Assembly: GCA_050944035.1 (NCBI GenBank)
Contig: JBMNQH010000003.1
Coordinates: 62,001 to 126,000 of the forward strand
Reading direction: 5' to 3'
Source: JBMNQH01 sp050944035
GTDB taxonomy: Bacteria > Bacillota > Clostridia > Oscillospirales > Oscillospiraceae
Length of the DNA: 64,000 bases
In this document: piece after piece, positions 15,979-24,596 of the stretch
Position numbering within the stretch: position 1 is the first letter of the stretch
How the letters are laid out: every line of letters begins with the position of its first letter
Translations under genes and position numbers: made by a program
The notes under the pieces: model-generated
The model's input: only the letters and a program-made list of their open reading frames with translations
Told to the model about the DNA's origin: nothing
Database searches by the model: none

Positions 15979-17885
15979 GATTTCTCCTCCTCTTCCGGGT
16001 AAATTGCCCGCGGTTCCGGGCGAAACAGTGCGGCGCTCAGCGGCGGTAGATCCAAAACAATCGCCTGTTTTCTGCCATGACGCAGCAGTTTCCGCGTGGA
16101 AAATGTCATACCTTCCCGCAGCAGACCGCGCCCACCAAAGCGCTTTGCATCAGTAGAAAACACTGTACGAAAGGATCCCGCCTGCGGAACCCCTAGTGCA
16201 AATTGTTGTACCACAACCCCGGAGAAATTACAGAGAAGTATCAGGACATTTCCCGCAGAATCCTTGCGGAGAAAGCCCAGAATATTTTGTTCTTTTTCAT
16301 CTGGACAGAGCCATTCAAATCCGGCTGCATCAAAATCTTCTTCCCAAAGTTCCGGACTCCGCAGATAACATTGACCTGCCTCCCGAAAAAACCGCCGCAG
16401 CGGTTCCGCACCGGCATGATGCAGACGATCCCAAGGCAGGGCACCGGCGAAATTCCATTCTGTATTCTGTCCCAATTCTGCCCCCATAAACAGCAGCTTT
16501 TTTCCCGGATGGGCGAGCATATAGGTCCAAAACAGCCGGAGGCCACTGCATTTCTGCTCTATTGTACCGGGAAATTTCTGAAACAGCGCCCCCTTCAGGT
16601 GTACGACTTCATCATGGGAGATAGGGAGTACAAAATTTTCCGAAAACGCATAAAAAAGTGGAAATGTCAGATCGCGGTGCCGGCCTGCGCGGAAACAGGG
16701 ATCCGCCTGTACATAATCCAAAACATCGTGCATCCAGCCCATGTTCCACTTAAGATTGAAGCCCAGTCCCCCGGCATATACCGGTGTTGTAACGCCAGGC
16801 CAGGCAGTGCTCTCCTCGGCAATCATCAGGACGCTGTCGTCAAATCCAAAAACCGTCGTATTCAATTTCTGTAAAAATGCAACGGCATCCAGATTTTCCC
16901 GTCCACCCCGCCGGTTGCGCAACCAATTGCCGTCCGGACGGGCATAATCGAGATAGAGCATCGAGGCCACTGCGTCGACGCGGATGCCATCCATATGAAA
17001 TTGTTCCAGCCAGAACAGCGCTGACGAAATCAGGAAGCTCTGTACTTCCCCTCTGCCATAGTCGAATATGTAGGTGCCCCACTCCGGATGCTCCCGCATA
17101 AGCGGACTCCAATGTTCATAACAGGCCTTGCCGTCAAATGTACCCAGCCCATGTGCATCCTTTGGAAAGTGTGCCGGAACCCAATCCATAATGACCCCGA
17201 TGCCGGCCCGGTGACAGCGATCCACAAATTCCATCAGCATTTCCGGCGTACCATAGCGCGCGGTTGCAGCAAAGTATCCGGTACACTGATATCCCCAGGA
17301 ATCGTCCAGTGGGTGTTCGGTCAGCGGCAGCAGCTCAATATGGGTAAAGCCCAAATTTTTGACATAGGGAATCAGGGTCTCGGCCAGTTCCAGATACGTC
17401 AAAACACTGCCGTCGGCGTGCCGGCGCCAGGACCCCGCATGGACTTCATAGATAGAAAGCGGCGCATGATACACCTTGTGACAGCGGCGATATGCCAGCC
17501 ATTCCGCATCGTGCCAGGGAACCGGCTGCAAATCCCAAACTCGCGAGGCCGTACCGGGCCGCAGTTCCGAGGCAAAGGCATAGGGATCCGCCTTTCGCAA
17601 GCGGACGCCGGATGGTGTGGTCAGCAGATATTGATAGGCAGTGCCGTGTTTTGCCCCGGCAATTTCTGTCTCCCAAATTCCATCTCCGTCGGATTGCATC
17701 GGGTATTCTCTGGTTTCTTCGTCAAGAAATGCCCCAACCACCGATACAGCAGCGGCGTGCGGAGCCCAGACCCGAAAACAAAAGCCTGAAGCGCTCCGAT
17801 GTGCGCCCAGCACTTCCTGTGCATGCGCGGCATTCCCATTGGAAAACGCTTCAAGCCATTGTTGTTTGTCCCATCGTGTACGCAT
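15975..17885 (-). CDS. glgB: 1,4-alpha-glucan branching enzyme
   Basis: The GH13 enzyme introduces alpha-1,6 branches. An N-terminal CBM48-like region contains 'FCFRVWAPHAAAVSVVG'. The catalytic barrel has 'VIMDWVPAHFPKD', 'GIRVDAVASMLYLDY' with the nucleophile Asp, the acid/base Glu in 'MIAEEST', and 'LPISHDEVVH'. The frame is open to a TTG at 17927. I prefer the ATG at 17885 (protein beginning MRTRWDKQQW, 636 residues), because a GGGGGA ribosome binding site lies about six bases upstream. It heads the glg operon, 48 bases after pth. Confidence 0.95.
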   Translation of the reverse strand: MRTRWDKQQWLEAFSNGNAAHAQEVLGAHRSASGFCFRVWAPHAAAVSVVGAFLDEETREYPMQSDGDGIWETEIAGAKHGTAYQYLLTTPSGVRLRKADPYAFASELRPGTASRVWDLQPVPWHDAEWLAYRRCHKVYHAPLSIYEVHAGSWRRHADGSVLTYLELAETLIPYVKNLGFTHIELLPLTEHPLDDSWGYQCTGYFAATARYGTPEMLMEFVDRCHRAGIGVIMDWVPAHFPKDAHGLGTFDGKACYEHWSPLMREHPEWGTYIFDYGRGEVQSFLISSALFWLEQFHMDGIRVDAVASMLYLDYARPDGNWLRNRRGGRENLDAVAFLQKLNTTVFGFDDSVLMIAEESTAWPGVTTPVYAGGLGFNLKWNMGWMHDVLDYVQADPCFRAGRHRDLTFPLFYAFSENFVLPISHDEVVHLKGALFQKFPGTIEQKCSGLRLFWTYMLAHPGKKLLFMGAELGQNTEWNFAGALPWDRLHHAGAEPLRRFFREAGQCYLRSPELWEEDFDAAGFEWLCPDEKEQNILGFLRKDSAGNVLILLCNFSGVVVQQFALGVPQAGSFRTVFSTDAKRFGGRGLLREGMTFSTRKLLRHGRKQAIVLDLPPLSAALFRPEPRAIYPEEEEKS

Positions 17886-17933
17886 GTCGTCCCCCGTCTG
17901 GATGGCGCGCATGACCAACGATGCCAACCTTGT

Positions 17934-18524
17934 TCAATTAAACTGATTCATTGCCGTCGCAACGCCCTCTTCGATCAGAACGGGAATCGCACTTGCCGCC
18001 CGTTTGACCGCCTCGTCTACTGCTTCAGCATCCGATCCTTGGAACTTGCCCAACACCCAGTCCGCCATATCATAGTCCGGATGCGGCGGCGCGCCAACGC
18101 CGATTTTAATGCGCGGGAACCGTTCCGTTTGCAGATGATGAATGATGTCCTTGATTCCGTTGTGTCCGCCTGCAGAACCCTTGGCGCGGATCCGCAGTTT
18201 TCCCACTGGCAGTGCGACATCGTCCATGACAACCAGAACATGATCCGCTGGGATTTTGTAAAACTTCACTGCTTCGATTACCGCTTCTCCGCTGAGATTC
18301 ATATAGGTCTGCGGTTTCATCAGCAATACCTGTTCTCCGCCAATTTGACATTTCGCGGTCAGTGCGTGGAACCGTACGCGATGGATGCGAATGTTATGCG
18401 CCTGTTCCACAACGTCGGCGGTCATGAATCCGACGTTGTGCCGTGTACCGTGATATTCCTGGCCGGGATTTCCGAGAAATACAACCAGCCACTTGATGCT
18501 CATTAGTCTGTCTTTCAGAAACAT
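17934..18524 (-). CDS. pth: Peptidyl-tRNA hydrolase
   Basis: The 196-residue enzyme recycles tRNAs from drop-off peptidyl-tRNA. The family signature 'FLGNPGQEYHGTRHNVGFM' lies at about residues 16-34 with the catalytic His. 'VVMDDVALPVGKLRIR' and 'GSAGGHNGIKDI' follow. The ATG at 18524 has a GGAGAAGGT region upstream and is preferred over an internal ATG at 18503. It sits 48 bases ahead of glgB without a terminator, so the glycogen operon may be transcribed from a promoter upstream of pth. A -10-like TATAAAA lies at about 18599-18604 on this strand. Confidence 0.95.
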   Translation of the reverse strand: MFLKDRLMSIKWLVVFLGNPGQEYHGTRHNVGFMTADVVEQAHNIRIHRVRFHALTAKCQIGGEQVLLMKPQTYMNLSGEAVIEAVKFYKIPADHVLVVMDDVALPVGKLRIRAKGSAGGHNGIKDIIHHLQTERFPRIKIGVGAPPHPDYDMADWVLGKFQGSDAEAVDEAVKRAASAIPVLIEEGVATAMNQFN

Positions 18525-18617
18525 ATCTTACCTTCTCCCGTCTGTCGAAAACCCCTGAATCCTGTGCAGGGGATCAAAATCTCAAAAATTCCGGCCATTT
18601 TATACCGGTGCTGTGAA

Positions 18618-18668
18618 ATGGAAAAAATGAACCGCCCCAACACCGTCAATCTAGAGGGTCAGGGCGGT
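18618..18668 (-). terminator. Terminator of prs
   Basis: On the minus strand ACCGCCC (from 18668) pairs with GGGCGGT (ending 18631) around a 24-base loop, and the RNA continues into a T-rich tail (TTCATTTTTT). It separates prs from pth and the glg operon. Confidence 0.7.
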
Positions 18669-18701
18669 CCCGATTACCGCTGAATGGACTGTCCGCTGAA
18701 C

Positions 18702-19670
18702 TTAGTCAAACAATGCGGACAGAGAACGTTCTTCGTAAACTCTGCTGATGGCCTCGCCGAATAAAGGTGCAACAGACAGATAGTGGACTTTCTTACATAC
18801 AGGTTTGTCACTGGGATAAGGGATGGTATCGAGCAGAACCAGCTCCTTGATATAGCTGTTTTCGATTCTCTCAATAGCAGGACCGGACAGGACACCGTGA
18901 CTTGCGCAGGCATATACTTCTTTTGCACCGCCGATTTCAACCAGTGCCTGTGCTGCGCCGCACAAACTGCCAGCAGTATCAACCATATCGTCCAGAAGGA
19001 CAACAGTCTTATCCTTTACATTACCGATAATGTTCATAACTTCAGAGAAGTTTGCCTTTTCACGACGTTTGTCTACAATTGCAAGCGTCAGACCCATCTT
19101 CTGTGCAAAGCTTCTGGCACGCTTTACGCCGCCAACGTCCGGAGAAACTGCAACAAGATTGTCATTATTCTTGCCGAATTTTTCCGTGAAGTAGTCAACA
19201 AACAACGGTGTACCCTGGAGATTGTCAACCGGAATATCAAAGAACCCCTGGATCTGCATTGCATGGAGATCCATTGTCAGGACGCGATCTGCGCCCGCTC
19301 TGGTCAGCAGGTTTGCAACCAGCTTTGCAGAAATGGGATCACGGCTCTTTGCCTTTCGATCCTGGCGTGCATAGCCAAAGTAGGGGATTACGGCGGTGAT
19401 ACGGCCTGCGGATGCGCGACGGATGGCATCGATCATAATGAGCAGTTCCATCAGATTGTTGTTCACCGGCTTGCAGGTGGACTGTACGATGAATACATCG
19501 GTACCACGCACCATTTCGTTGATGGAGATTGCAATCTCGCCATCAGCAAAGGTTTTGACCTCGGACTCGCCAATGTGCTTTCCCAGCGCCTTACAAATAC
19601 CCTCTGCAAGTTCAGGATTGGAGTTCCCGGTAAATACCTTTATTTCCTTACCATGTGAAATCACGTTCAA
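18702..19670 (-). CDS. prs: Ribose-phosphate pyrophosphokinase
   Basis: The 322-residue enzyme makes PRPP from ribose-5-phosphate and ATP for nucleotide, histidine and tryptophan synthesis. Class I signatures are present: 'FADGEIAISINEMVRGTDVF', 'YFGYARQDRKAKSRDPISAK' and the PRPP-binding loop 'VVLLDDMVDTAGSL'. The open frame begins at a TTG (19670); a GTG at 19664 is an alternative, since the AGAGGA ribosome binding site is closer to ideal spacing for it. A TTTCAA-17-TATAAT promoter lies 65 bases upstream and a terminator follows, so it is probably monocistronic. Confidence 0.96.
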   Translation of the reverse strand: MNVISHGKEIKVFTGNSNPELAEGICKALGKHIGESEVKTFADGEIAISINEMVRGTDVFIVQSTCKPVNNNLMELLIMIDAIRRASAGRITAVIPYFGYARQDRKAKSRDPISAKLVANLLTRAGADRVLTMDLHAMQIQGFFDIPVDNLQGTPLFVDYFTEKFGKNNDNLVAVSPDVGGVKRARSFAQKMGLTLAIVDKRREKANFSEVMNIIGNVKDKTVVLLDDMVDTAGSLCGAAQALVEIGGAKEVYACASHGVLSGPAIERIENSYIKELVLLDTIPYPSDKPVCKKVHYLSVAPLFGEAISRVYEERSLSALFD

Positions 19671-19741
19671 TCGTCCTCTCTATGTTGTAATCAGTTTCCG
19701 TGTTCTTGTGGGACACATACCCACACAAATTTTCCAAGAGT

Positions 19742-19770
19742 ATTATATCAATCTTACAGCAGGATTGAAA
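19742..19770 (-). promoter_or_regulatory. Promoter of prs
   Basis: On the minus strand TTTCAA (19770-19765) and TATAAT (19747-19742) are 17 bases apart, with a TG one base before the -10 (extended -10). Confidence 0.7.
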
Positions 19771-19917
19771 GACCATCCAGCCACTTTTTCCTCTAAGATT
19801 TGAAATTATTTTTTCTTTTTCCTGAAATTCACGATATTTAAACGCAAAAAATTGCCGGGAATCTTTGCAATCAACTGAAATCTCCTTTTTTCAGAGACTG
19901 ACGCAACGTCAAATCTA

Positions 19918-19946
19918 TTTACATCGTGATCAAAATTGTATATAAT
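19918..19946 (+). promoter_or_regulatory. Promoter of prfB
   Basis: TTTACA (19918-19923) and TATAAT (19941-19946) are separated by 17 bases, about 40 bases before the prfB start. The rest of the 318-base divergent region between prs and prfB is AT-rich and shows nothing else. Confidence 0.75.
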
Positions 19947-19988
19947 AAGAGAGAATTTTTGAAACTTTATGATAAATGGTGAATCACA

Positions 19989-21095
19989 ATGATTGAATTT
20001 GAAGAGTATAAAACCAGGTTGGGCGCACTAAAGCCCACCTTTGAAACGCTCAGTGCCGCACTGAAGCTGGACGAAGCCCGGGAAGAAATTCAGAAACTGG
20101 AGGCGGAAAGCGCCGTGGAAGGTTTCTGGAACGATATGCAGAATTCCCAGAAAGTCCTCCAGCATATTAAGCAGCTGAAGAACAAATGTGAAAAGTTTGA
20201 TGCGCTGACTACCCGTTGGGAAGATCTCTATACCATCTGTGAAATGGCTCTGGAGGAAAATGATGACAGTATGCGCGAAGAGTTGCGCGCTGAATACGCC
20301 GCACTGGAGCGGGATTTGGAAGACATGCGGCTGTCCACACTGCTTTCCGGAGAATATGACAGTTCCAACGCCATTCTCACCTTTCATGCCGGTGCCGGTG
20401 GCACAGAGGCACAGGACTGGGCGGAAATGCTCTACCGTATGTATACCCGCTGGGCTGAACGCCACGGTTTCAAGTACAAGCTGCTCGACTATCTCGATGG
20501 CGAAGAAGCTGGTCTGAAAAGCGCTACCATCTCGATTGAAGGTGAAAATGCCTACGGCTATCTGAAAAGTGAAAACGGCATCCATCGTCTTGTCCGCATC
20601 TCCCCCTTTGATGCATCGGGCCGCCGGCAGACTTCGTTTGCTGCAGTCGAAGTTATGCCCGATATCGGCGATGACGTCGAAGTGGACATCCGCCCGGAGG
20701 ATCTGAAGGTGGACACCTACCGCAGTTCCGGTGCCGGCGGACAGCATGTCAACAAAACGGAATCTGCGATCCGTATTACCCACATTCCCACTGGTGTCGT
20801 TGTCTCCTGCCAGACGGAGCGCAGCCAGCATCAGAACCGCGAATACGCCATGCGAATGCTCCGCTCCAAGTTGGTTGAAATCAAGATGCGGCAGCATGCA
20901 GAAAAGATTTCCGACATCAAGGGCGTGCAAATGAAGATTGAATGGGGCAGTCAGATCCGTTCCTATGTTTTCATGCCGTATACTCTCGCAAAAGATCACC
21001 GTACCGGATTTGAAAACGGCAATATCACTGCGGTCATGGATGGTGATATCGATGGGTTTATCAACGCTTATCTCAGCCAGAATGCAGGCAGTTAA
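19989..21095 (+). CDS. prfB: Peptide chain release factor 2
   Basis: The 368-residue factor releases nascent chains at UGA and UAA codons. The GGQ catalytic motif ('SSGAGGQHVNKTESAIRI') and the stop-codon-reading SPF tripeptide ('RISPFDASGRRQTSF') identify it as RF2. The whole protein is encoded in one continuous frame. The programmed +1 frameshift at about codon 25, used by many bacteria for autoregulation, is absent. A GGTGA element precedes the ATG, and a strong terminator follows at 21115-21147. Confidence 0.96.
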   Translation: MIEFEEYKTRLGALKPTFETLSAALKLDEAREEIQKLEAESAVEGFWNDMQNSQKVLQHIKQLKNKCEKFDALTTRWEDLYTICEMALEENDDSMREELRAEYAALERDLEDMRLSTLLSGEYDSSNAILTFHAGAGGTEAQDWAEMLYRMYTRWAERHGFKYKLLDYLDGEEAGLKSATISIEGENAYGYLKSENGIHRLVRISPFDASGRRQTSFAAVEVMPDIGDDVEVDIRPEDLKVDTYRSSGAGGQHVNKTESAIRITHIPTGVVVSCQTERSQHQNREYAMRMLRSKLVEIKMRQHAEKISDIKGVQMKIEWGSQIRSYVFMPYTLAKDHRTGFENGNITAVMDGDIDGFINAYLSQNAGS

Positions 21096-21114
21096 TTTCA
21101 TTCTCTCATATACT

Positions 21115-21147
21115 TTGCCCTGTGCAATGGCACAGGGCAACTTTTTG
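21115..21147 (+). terminator. Terminator of prfB
   Basis: An 11-bp perfect stem (21115-21125 with 21130-21140, AATG loop) is followed by CTTTTTG. Confidence 0.88.
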
Positions 21148-21212
21148 TACCTGAACCCCTCATTTTTCAGCTTCTTTCCTTTTTATTTTTCCTCAACTAT
21201 GGAGGCACTGTT

Positions 21213-23126
21213 ATGAACAAAACCATTGGCATTCTGGCGCATGTCGACGCCGGAAAAACCACGTTATCTGAGCAGATTCTGCATCACTGCGGGGCACTGC
21301 GCAAGGCTGGCCGCGTTGACCATAAAGACACGTTTCTCGACTTCAACCCCATCGAGCAGGCGCGCGGCATTACCATTTTCTCGGAGCAGGCTTCGTTTTC
21401 TTATGGGGAAACCCGGTATTTTCTGGTCGATACGCCCGGCCATGTGGACTTTTCCCCAGAGATGGAACGCGCCGTCGGCGTACTGGATTACGCAATTCTG
21501 GTTGTCAGCTGCACCTCCGGCGTCCAGGCGCACACGGAAACCATCTGGCGACTGTTGGAGCAACAACAGATTCCTGTCTTTTTCTTTCTCAACAAGATCG
21601 ACGGACTCGGCGCGGATGTCAACCGCACGTTGGATGACATCCGGGCAAAATTGACCGGTGACGTCTGCTGCTTCGACGCGGGTCTTACCGATACTGTCAC
21701 AGAGCAGATTGCCATGACCGACGAAGCCGCACTGGAACAGTTTCTGGAGCAGACCGGCGATGAAACCTTCTGGTATCAGACTGTGCGCCGGGCGGTACAG
21801 AAACGGGCGCTGTTTCCGGCCTTTTCGGGCAGCGCACTGAATGATGTAGGTGTGGACGCCTTCCTTGCCGGACTGGATAGGATGACAGAAACTACCTATG
21901 ACGAAACGCAGCCTTTTCGGGCAAAGGTTTATAAAATCCGGCACGACGCGCAAAACAACCGCACGGCCTATCTGAAAGTGCTGTCGGGTATGCTGCACGC
22001 CAAGGATCGCATTGCCGGAGAAAAAACCAACGAGCTGCGTCTGTACGAAGGAAAAAAGTACACGACTGTACAGACCGTATCGGCCGGACAGCTCTGCGCT
22101 GTTACCGGCCTACAGACGGTACAAAGCGGTGACACCATTGGGGAAACCATCGAGCACCGTGATATGACTCTGATTCCGCTGCTGTCCGCCAAAGTAACCT
22201 GTGAAAACGCTCCGGTCAGCCGGGTTCTGCCGCTGCTGCGGATTCTGGAAGACGAGGAGCCCTCTCTGCACCTACGTTGGGAGGAGACATTGCAGGAAAT
22301 CCACCTCTCCGTGATGGGCGAAATCCAGTTGGAGGTTTTGAAGGAAACAGCCAAACAGCGGTTTGATCTTGATCTCTCCTTCGGAGAATGTGAAGTGCTC
22401 TACAAGGAAACCATCCGCGGTGCGGTTCTCGGTTCCGGTCATTTTGAACCGCTCCGCCACTATGCGGAGGTTCACCTGAAACTGGAACAGGGGCCAAAGA
22501 ACAGCGGTATCACCTACGCATCGGCCTGTCCCACCGATTATCTCTCTACCAATTGGCAGCGCCTGATTGAAACCCATATCTTTGAAAAAGAGCACAAAGG
22601 CGTACTGGTCGGCGCACCGCTGACCGACGTCCGTATTACGCTTCTGGCCGGACGCGCACACGAAAAACATACGGAGGGCGGCGATTTTCGGCAGGCAACC
22701 TACCGTGCCATCCGGCACGGGCTGTTTCATGCACAAAATGTCCTTCTGGAACCCTATTATGCCTTTCATATCACGGTACAGCCCGAACTGGTTGGGCGCA
22801 TCCTGACCGATATCCGCAACATGAGCGGCACAACTGAGCCTCCGGAACCGATTGGCGCCTACAGCATGATCTGTGGCCGCTGTCCCGTGTCGGAAATGAT
22901 GCGGTACAGCCGGTCATTTGCCGCGATGACACATGGCCGCGGTAGCATGGTCGTCACCTTTGACGGCTACGAGGTCTGTCACGACACGCAAGTCGTACTG
23001 GATCGAATCCAATACGATCGGGAGCATGACACGGACAATACACCCGATTCCGTATTCTGCTCACACGGCGCAGGCTTCACCGTCAAGTGGTACGAGTCGG
23101 CGCGCTATATGCACTGTCTGTGGTGA
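21213..23126 (+). CDS. TetM-like ribosomal-protection-family translational GTPase
   Basis: The 637-residue protein has the EF-G-like domain order of TetM/TetO. GTPase motifs are G1 'AHVDAGKTTLSEQ' (about 9-21), G2 'RGITIF', G3 'DTPGHVDF' and G4 'NKID'. Ribosomal protection proteins remove tetracycline from the 30S subunit. This one diverges clearly from classical TetM (for example 'QARGITIFSEQASFSYGETRYFL'), so it may instead be a housekeeping translation factor related to that family. A GGAGG ribosome binding site precedes the ATG, with no leader peptide or mobile-element context. The pseudouridine synthase gene starts four bases after its stop. Confidence 0.85.
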   Translation: MNKTIGILAHVDAGKTTLSEQILHHCGALRKAGRVDHKDTFLDFNPIEQARGITIFSEQASFSYGETRYFLVDTPGHVDFSPEMERAVGVLDYAILVVSCTSGVQAHTETIWRLLEQQQIPVFFFLNKIDGLGADVNRTLDDIRAKLTGDVCCFDAGLTDTVTEQIAMTDEAALEQFLEQTGDETFWYQTVRRAVQKRALFPAFSGSALNDVGVDAFLAGLDRMTETTYDETQPFRAKVYKIRHDAQNNRTAYLKVLSGMLHAKDRIAGEKTNELRLYEGKKYTTVQTVSAGQLCAVTGLQTVQSGDTIGETIEHRDMTLIPLLSAKVTCENAPVSRVLPLLRILEDEEPSLHLRWEETLQEIHLSVMGEIQLEVLKETAKQRFDLDLSFGECEVLYKETIRGAVLGSGHFEPLRHYAEVHLKLEQGPKNSGITYASACPTDYLSTNWQRLIETHIFEKEHKGVLVGAPLTDVRITLLAGRAHEKHTEGGDFRQATYRAIRHGLFHAQNVLLEPYYAFHITVQPELVGRILTDIRNMSGTTEPPEPIGAYSMICGRCPVSEMMRYSRSFAAMTHGRGSMVVTFDGYEVCHDTQVVLDRIQYDREHDTDNTPDSVFCSHGAGFTVKWYESARYMHCLW

Positions 23127-23130
23127 TGTC

Positions 23131-24012
23131 ATGCGGACGTTAACTTTGACCGTCACCGAAGCACAGGCCGGACGCTCCGTAAAAACTCTGCTGCGCCGGG
23201 AATTTCACATGGCGGAATCCCTGATTGCCCGTGTCAAGCTGCGGGAAACCGGCCTGCAACTGAACGGACAGCGGGTTTATACCAATGCCATCGTACAGGC
23301 CGGCGATATTCTCACTGCCGAGGTCGGAGATGACGATACCGGGTGGGAATTTTTCCCGATGGAAGCGCCGCTTGATATCCTGTTTGAGGATGAAGATCTG
23401 CTGATCCTGAACAAGGCGGCCGGAATGGCTGTTCATGGCAATACGGAACGCAACGGAGATTGTACCGTTGCCAATGCGCTGGCCTTTTATCTCGGTCCCG
23501 GTACCCGTTTTCATCCGGTCAACCGGCTGGATAAGGGTACCTCCGGCGTCATGGCCGTTGCGAAAAGCGGCTATATTCACGATCGGATGCGCCGACAACT
23601 GCACAGCAAACAATTCTGTCGACAATATCTGGCCATAACAGAGGGAATTGTCACACCGCCAGCGGGACAGATCACGTTGTCCATTGCCCGCGACCCAAAC
23701 TCCCGGATCAAACGGAAGATTTCCGCCGATGGTCTGCCCGCCTGCACGGTCTATGAGACGGTACAGACCGGCAAAGATTGGGCGCTGCTGCATCTGTCGC
23801 TGAAAACCGGACGCACCCATCAGATCCGTCTGCACTGCGCTGCCATTGGGTATCCGCTGGTTGGTGACTGGCTGTACGGTACCGAAGCACCGGACAAAAT
23901 CACCCGTCCGGCACTGCATTCGGCAGAGCTGGAACTGGTACATCCCATTACAGGGCAACAAATGGCATTTTCCGCACCGCTTCCGGAAGATATGGCGGTA
24001 CTGATGCAGTAA
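23131..24012 (+). CDS. RluA-family pseudouridine synthase
   Basis: The 293-residue protein opens with an S4-like RNA-binding region ('SVKTLLRREFHMAESLIARVK'-type helix pair, about residues 13-33), then the pseudouridine synthase domain. The catalytic loop reads 'VNRLDKGTSGVM' (about 131-142). The active aspartate is kept, while the usual His before Arg-Leu-Asp is Asn. 'LKTGRTHQIRLH' is the second RluA signature. It probably modifies 23S rRNA or tRNA uridines; the exact site cannot be assigned. Translation is coupled to the TetM-like gene, and a perfect 21-bp terminator stem follows. Confidence 0.9.
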   Translation: MRTLTLTVTEAQAGRSVKTLLRREFHMAESLIARVKLRETGLQLNGQRVYTNAIVQAGDILTAEVGDDDTGWEFFPMEAPLDILFEDEDLLILNKAAGMAVHGNTERNGDCTVANALAFYLGPGTRFHPVNRLDKGTSGVMAVAKSGYIHDRMRRQLHSKQFCRQYLAITEGIVTPPAGQITLSIARDPNSRIKRKISADGLPACTVYETVQTGKDWALLHLSLKTGRTHQIRLHCAAIGYPLVGDWLYGTEAPDKITRPALHSAELELVHPITGQQMAFSAPLPEDMAVLMQ

Positions 24013-24014
24013 AC

Positions 24015-24060
24015 AGATATAAAGAGGGAAGCAGATCTCTGCTTCCCTCTTTATATCTTT
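24015..24060 (+). terminator. Terminator after the pseudouridine synthase
   Basis: A perfect 21-bp inverted repeat (24015-24035 with 24038-24058) with a two-base loop closes the TetM-like/RluA operon. Confidence 0.75.
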
Positions 24061-24178
24061 GACCTAGGACATATTGTCCAAAAAGTTAATAATCTAATAC
24101 ATCTTATGGTATTGTTTTTAGGCAGGAATGCTATTATCTGACAATACGATTTAATAAATTGATAAAGGAAGTGAAATT

Positions 24179-24415
24179 TTGTATCAATATGGCACCATTC
24201 GGATTCGGCTAAAAGAACGAATCGAAGAAATTAGAATTAGTAAAGGAAAACTGAGTCAATACGCAAAGATGCAACGAACACAGATCAATCGTTACTGCAA
24301 TAATACAATTACCCGTTTGGATACTGACGTTTTGGCAAGATTATGTACAGTTTTGCACTGTAAAATCGGAGACTTGTTGGAGTTTATTCCATCCGAAGAT
24401 CGGGAGATAGGTTAA
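24179..24415 (+). CDS. Small Cro/C1-type helix-turn-helix protein
   Basis: The 78-residue protein is essentially one HTH domain of the compact Cro/C1 (HTH_26) type. It has 'LSQYAKMQRTQINRYCNNTI' as turn and recognition helix (about residues 25-44) and the common ending 'LHCKIGDLLEFIP'. The start is a TTG with GGAAGTGA five bases upstream. Such proteins are usually transcriptional regulators of nearby or mobile genes; no obvious operator or partner is visible here. It is monocistronic, followed by two hairpins. Confidence 0.8.
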   Translation: MYQYGTIRIRLKERIEEIRISKGKLSQYAKMQRTQINRYCNNTITRLDTDVLARLCTVLHCKIGDLLEFIPSEDREIG

Positions 24416-24435
24416 AAACAATGTTTCCTTTTTAA

Positions 24436-24510
24436 GGGGACTGGTAAGCCAGTCCTTTGGCATATAGTCGAAGAACCGGCATGATGCAATGCATCGTGCC
24501 GGTTCTTTTT
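24436..24510 (+). terminator. Two hairpins downstream of the HTH gene
   Basis: The first is a small GGACTGG-taag-CCAGTCC stem at about 24438-24455. The second is an 18-bp stem at 24471-24488 with 24490-24507, ending in TTTTT, which is a convincing terminator for the HTH gene and lies in the convergent gap with coaX. Confidence 0.75.
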
Positions 24511-24596
24511 CTACAATTTCACTTGTAACTGTGGAAAACTCTGCCTAGGAACGCGAAAAATCAAACCGCTTCCCTTTCAAATGCCGCAGTTTTCCA

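Noticed and set aside
21213..23126. Acquired tetracycline-resistance gene
   Set aside because: Divergence from classical Tet proteins, lack of a leader attenuator and lack of mobile genes argue against a transferable resistance determinant. Kept as a TetM-like family GTPase.
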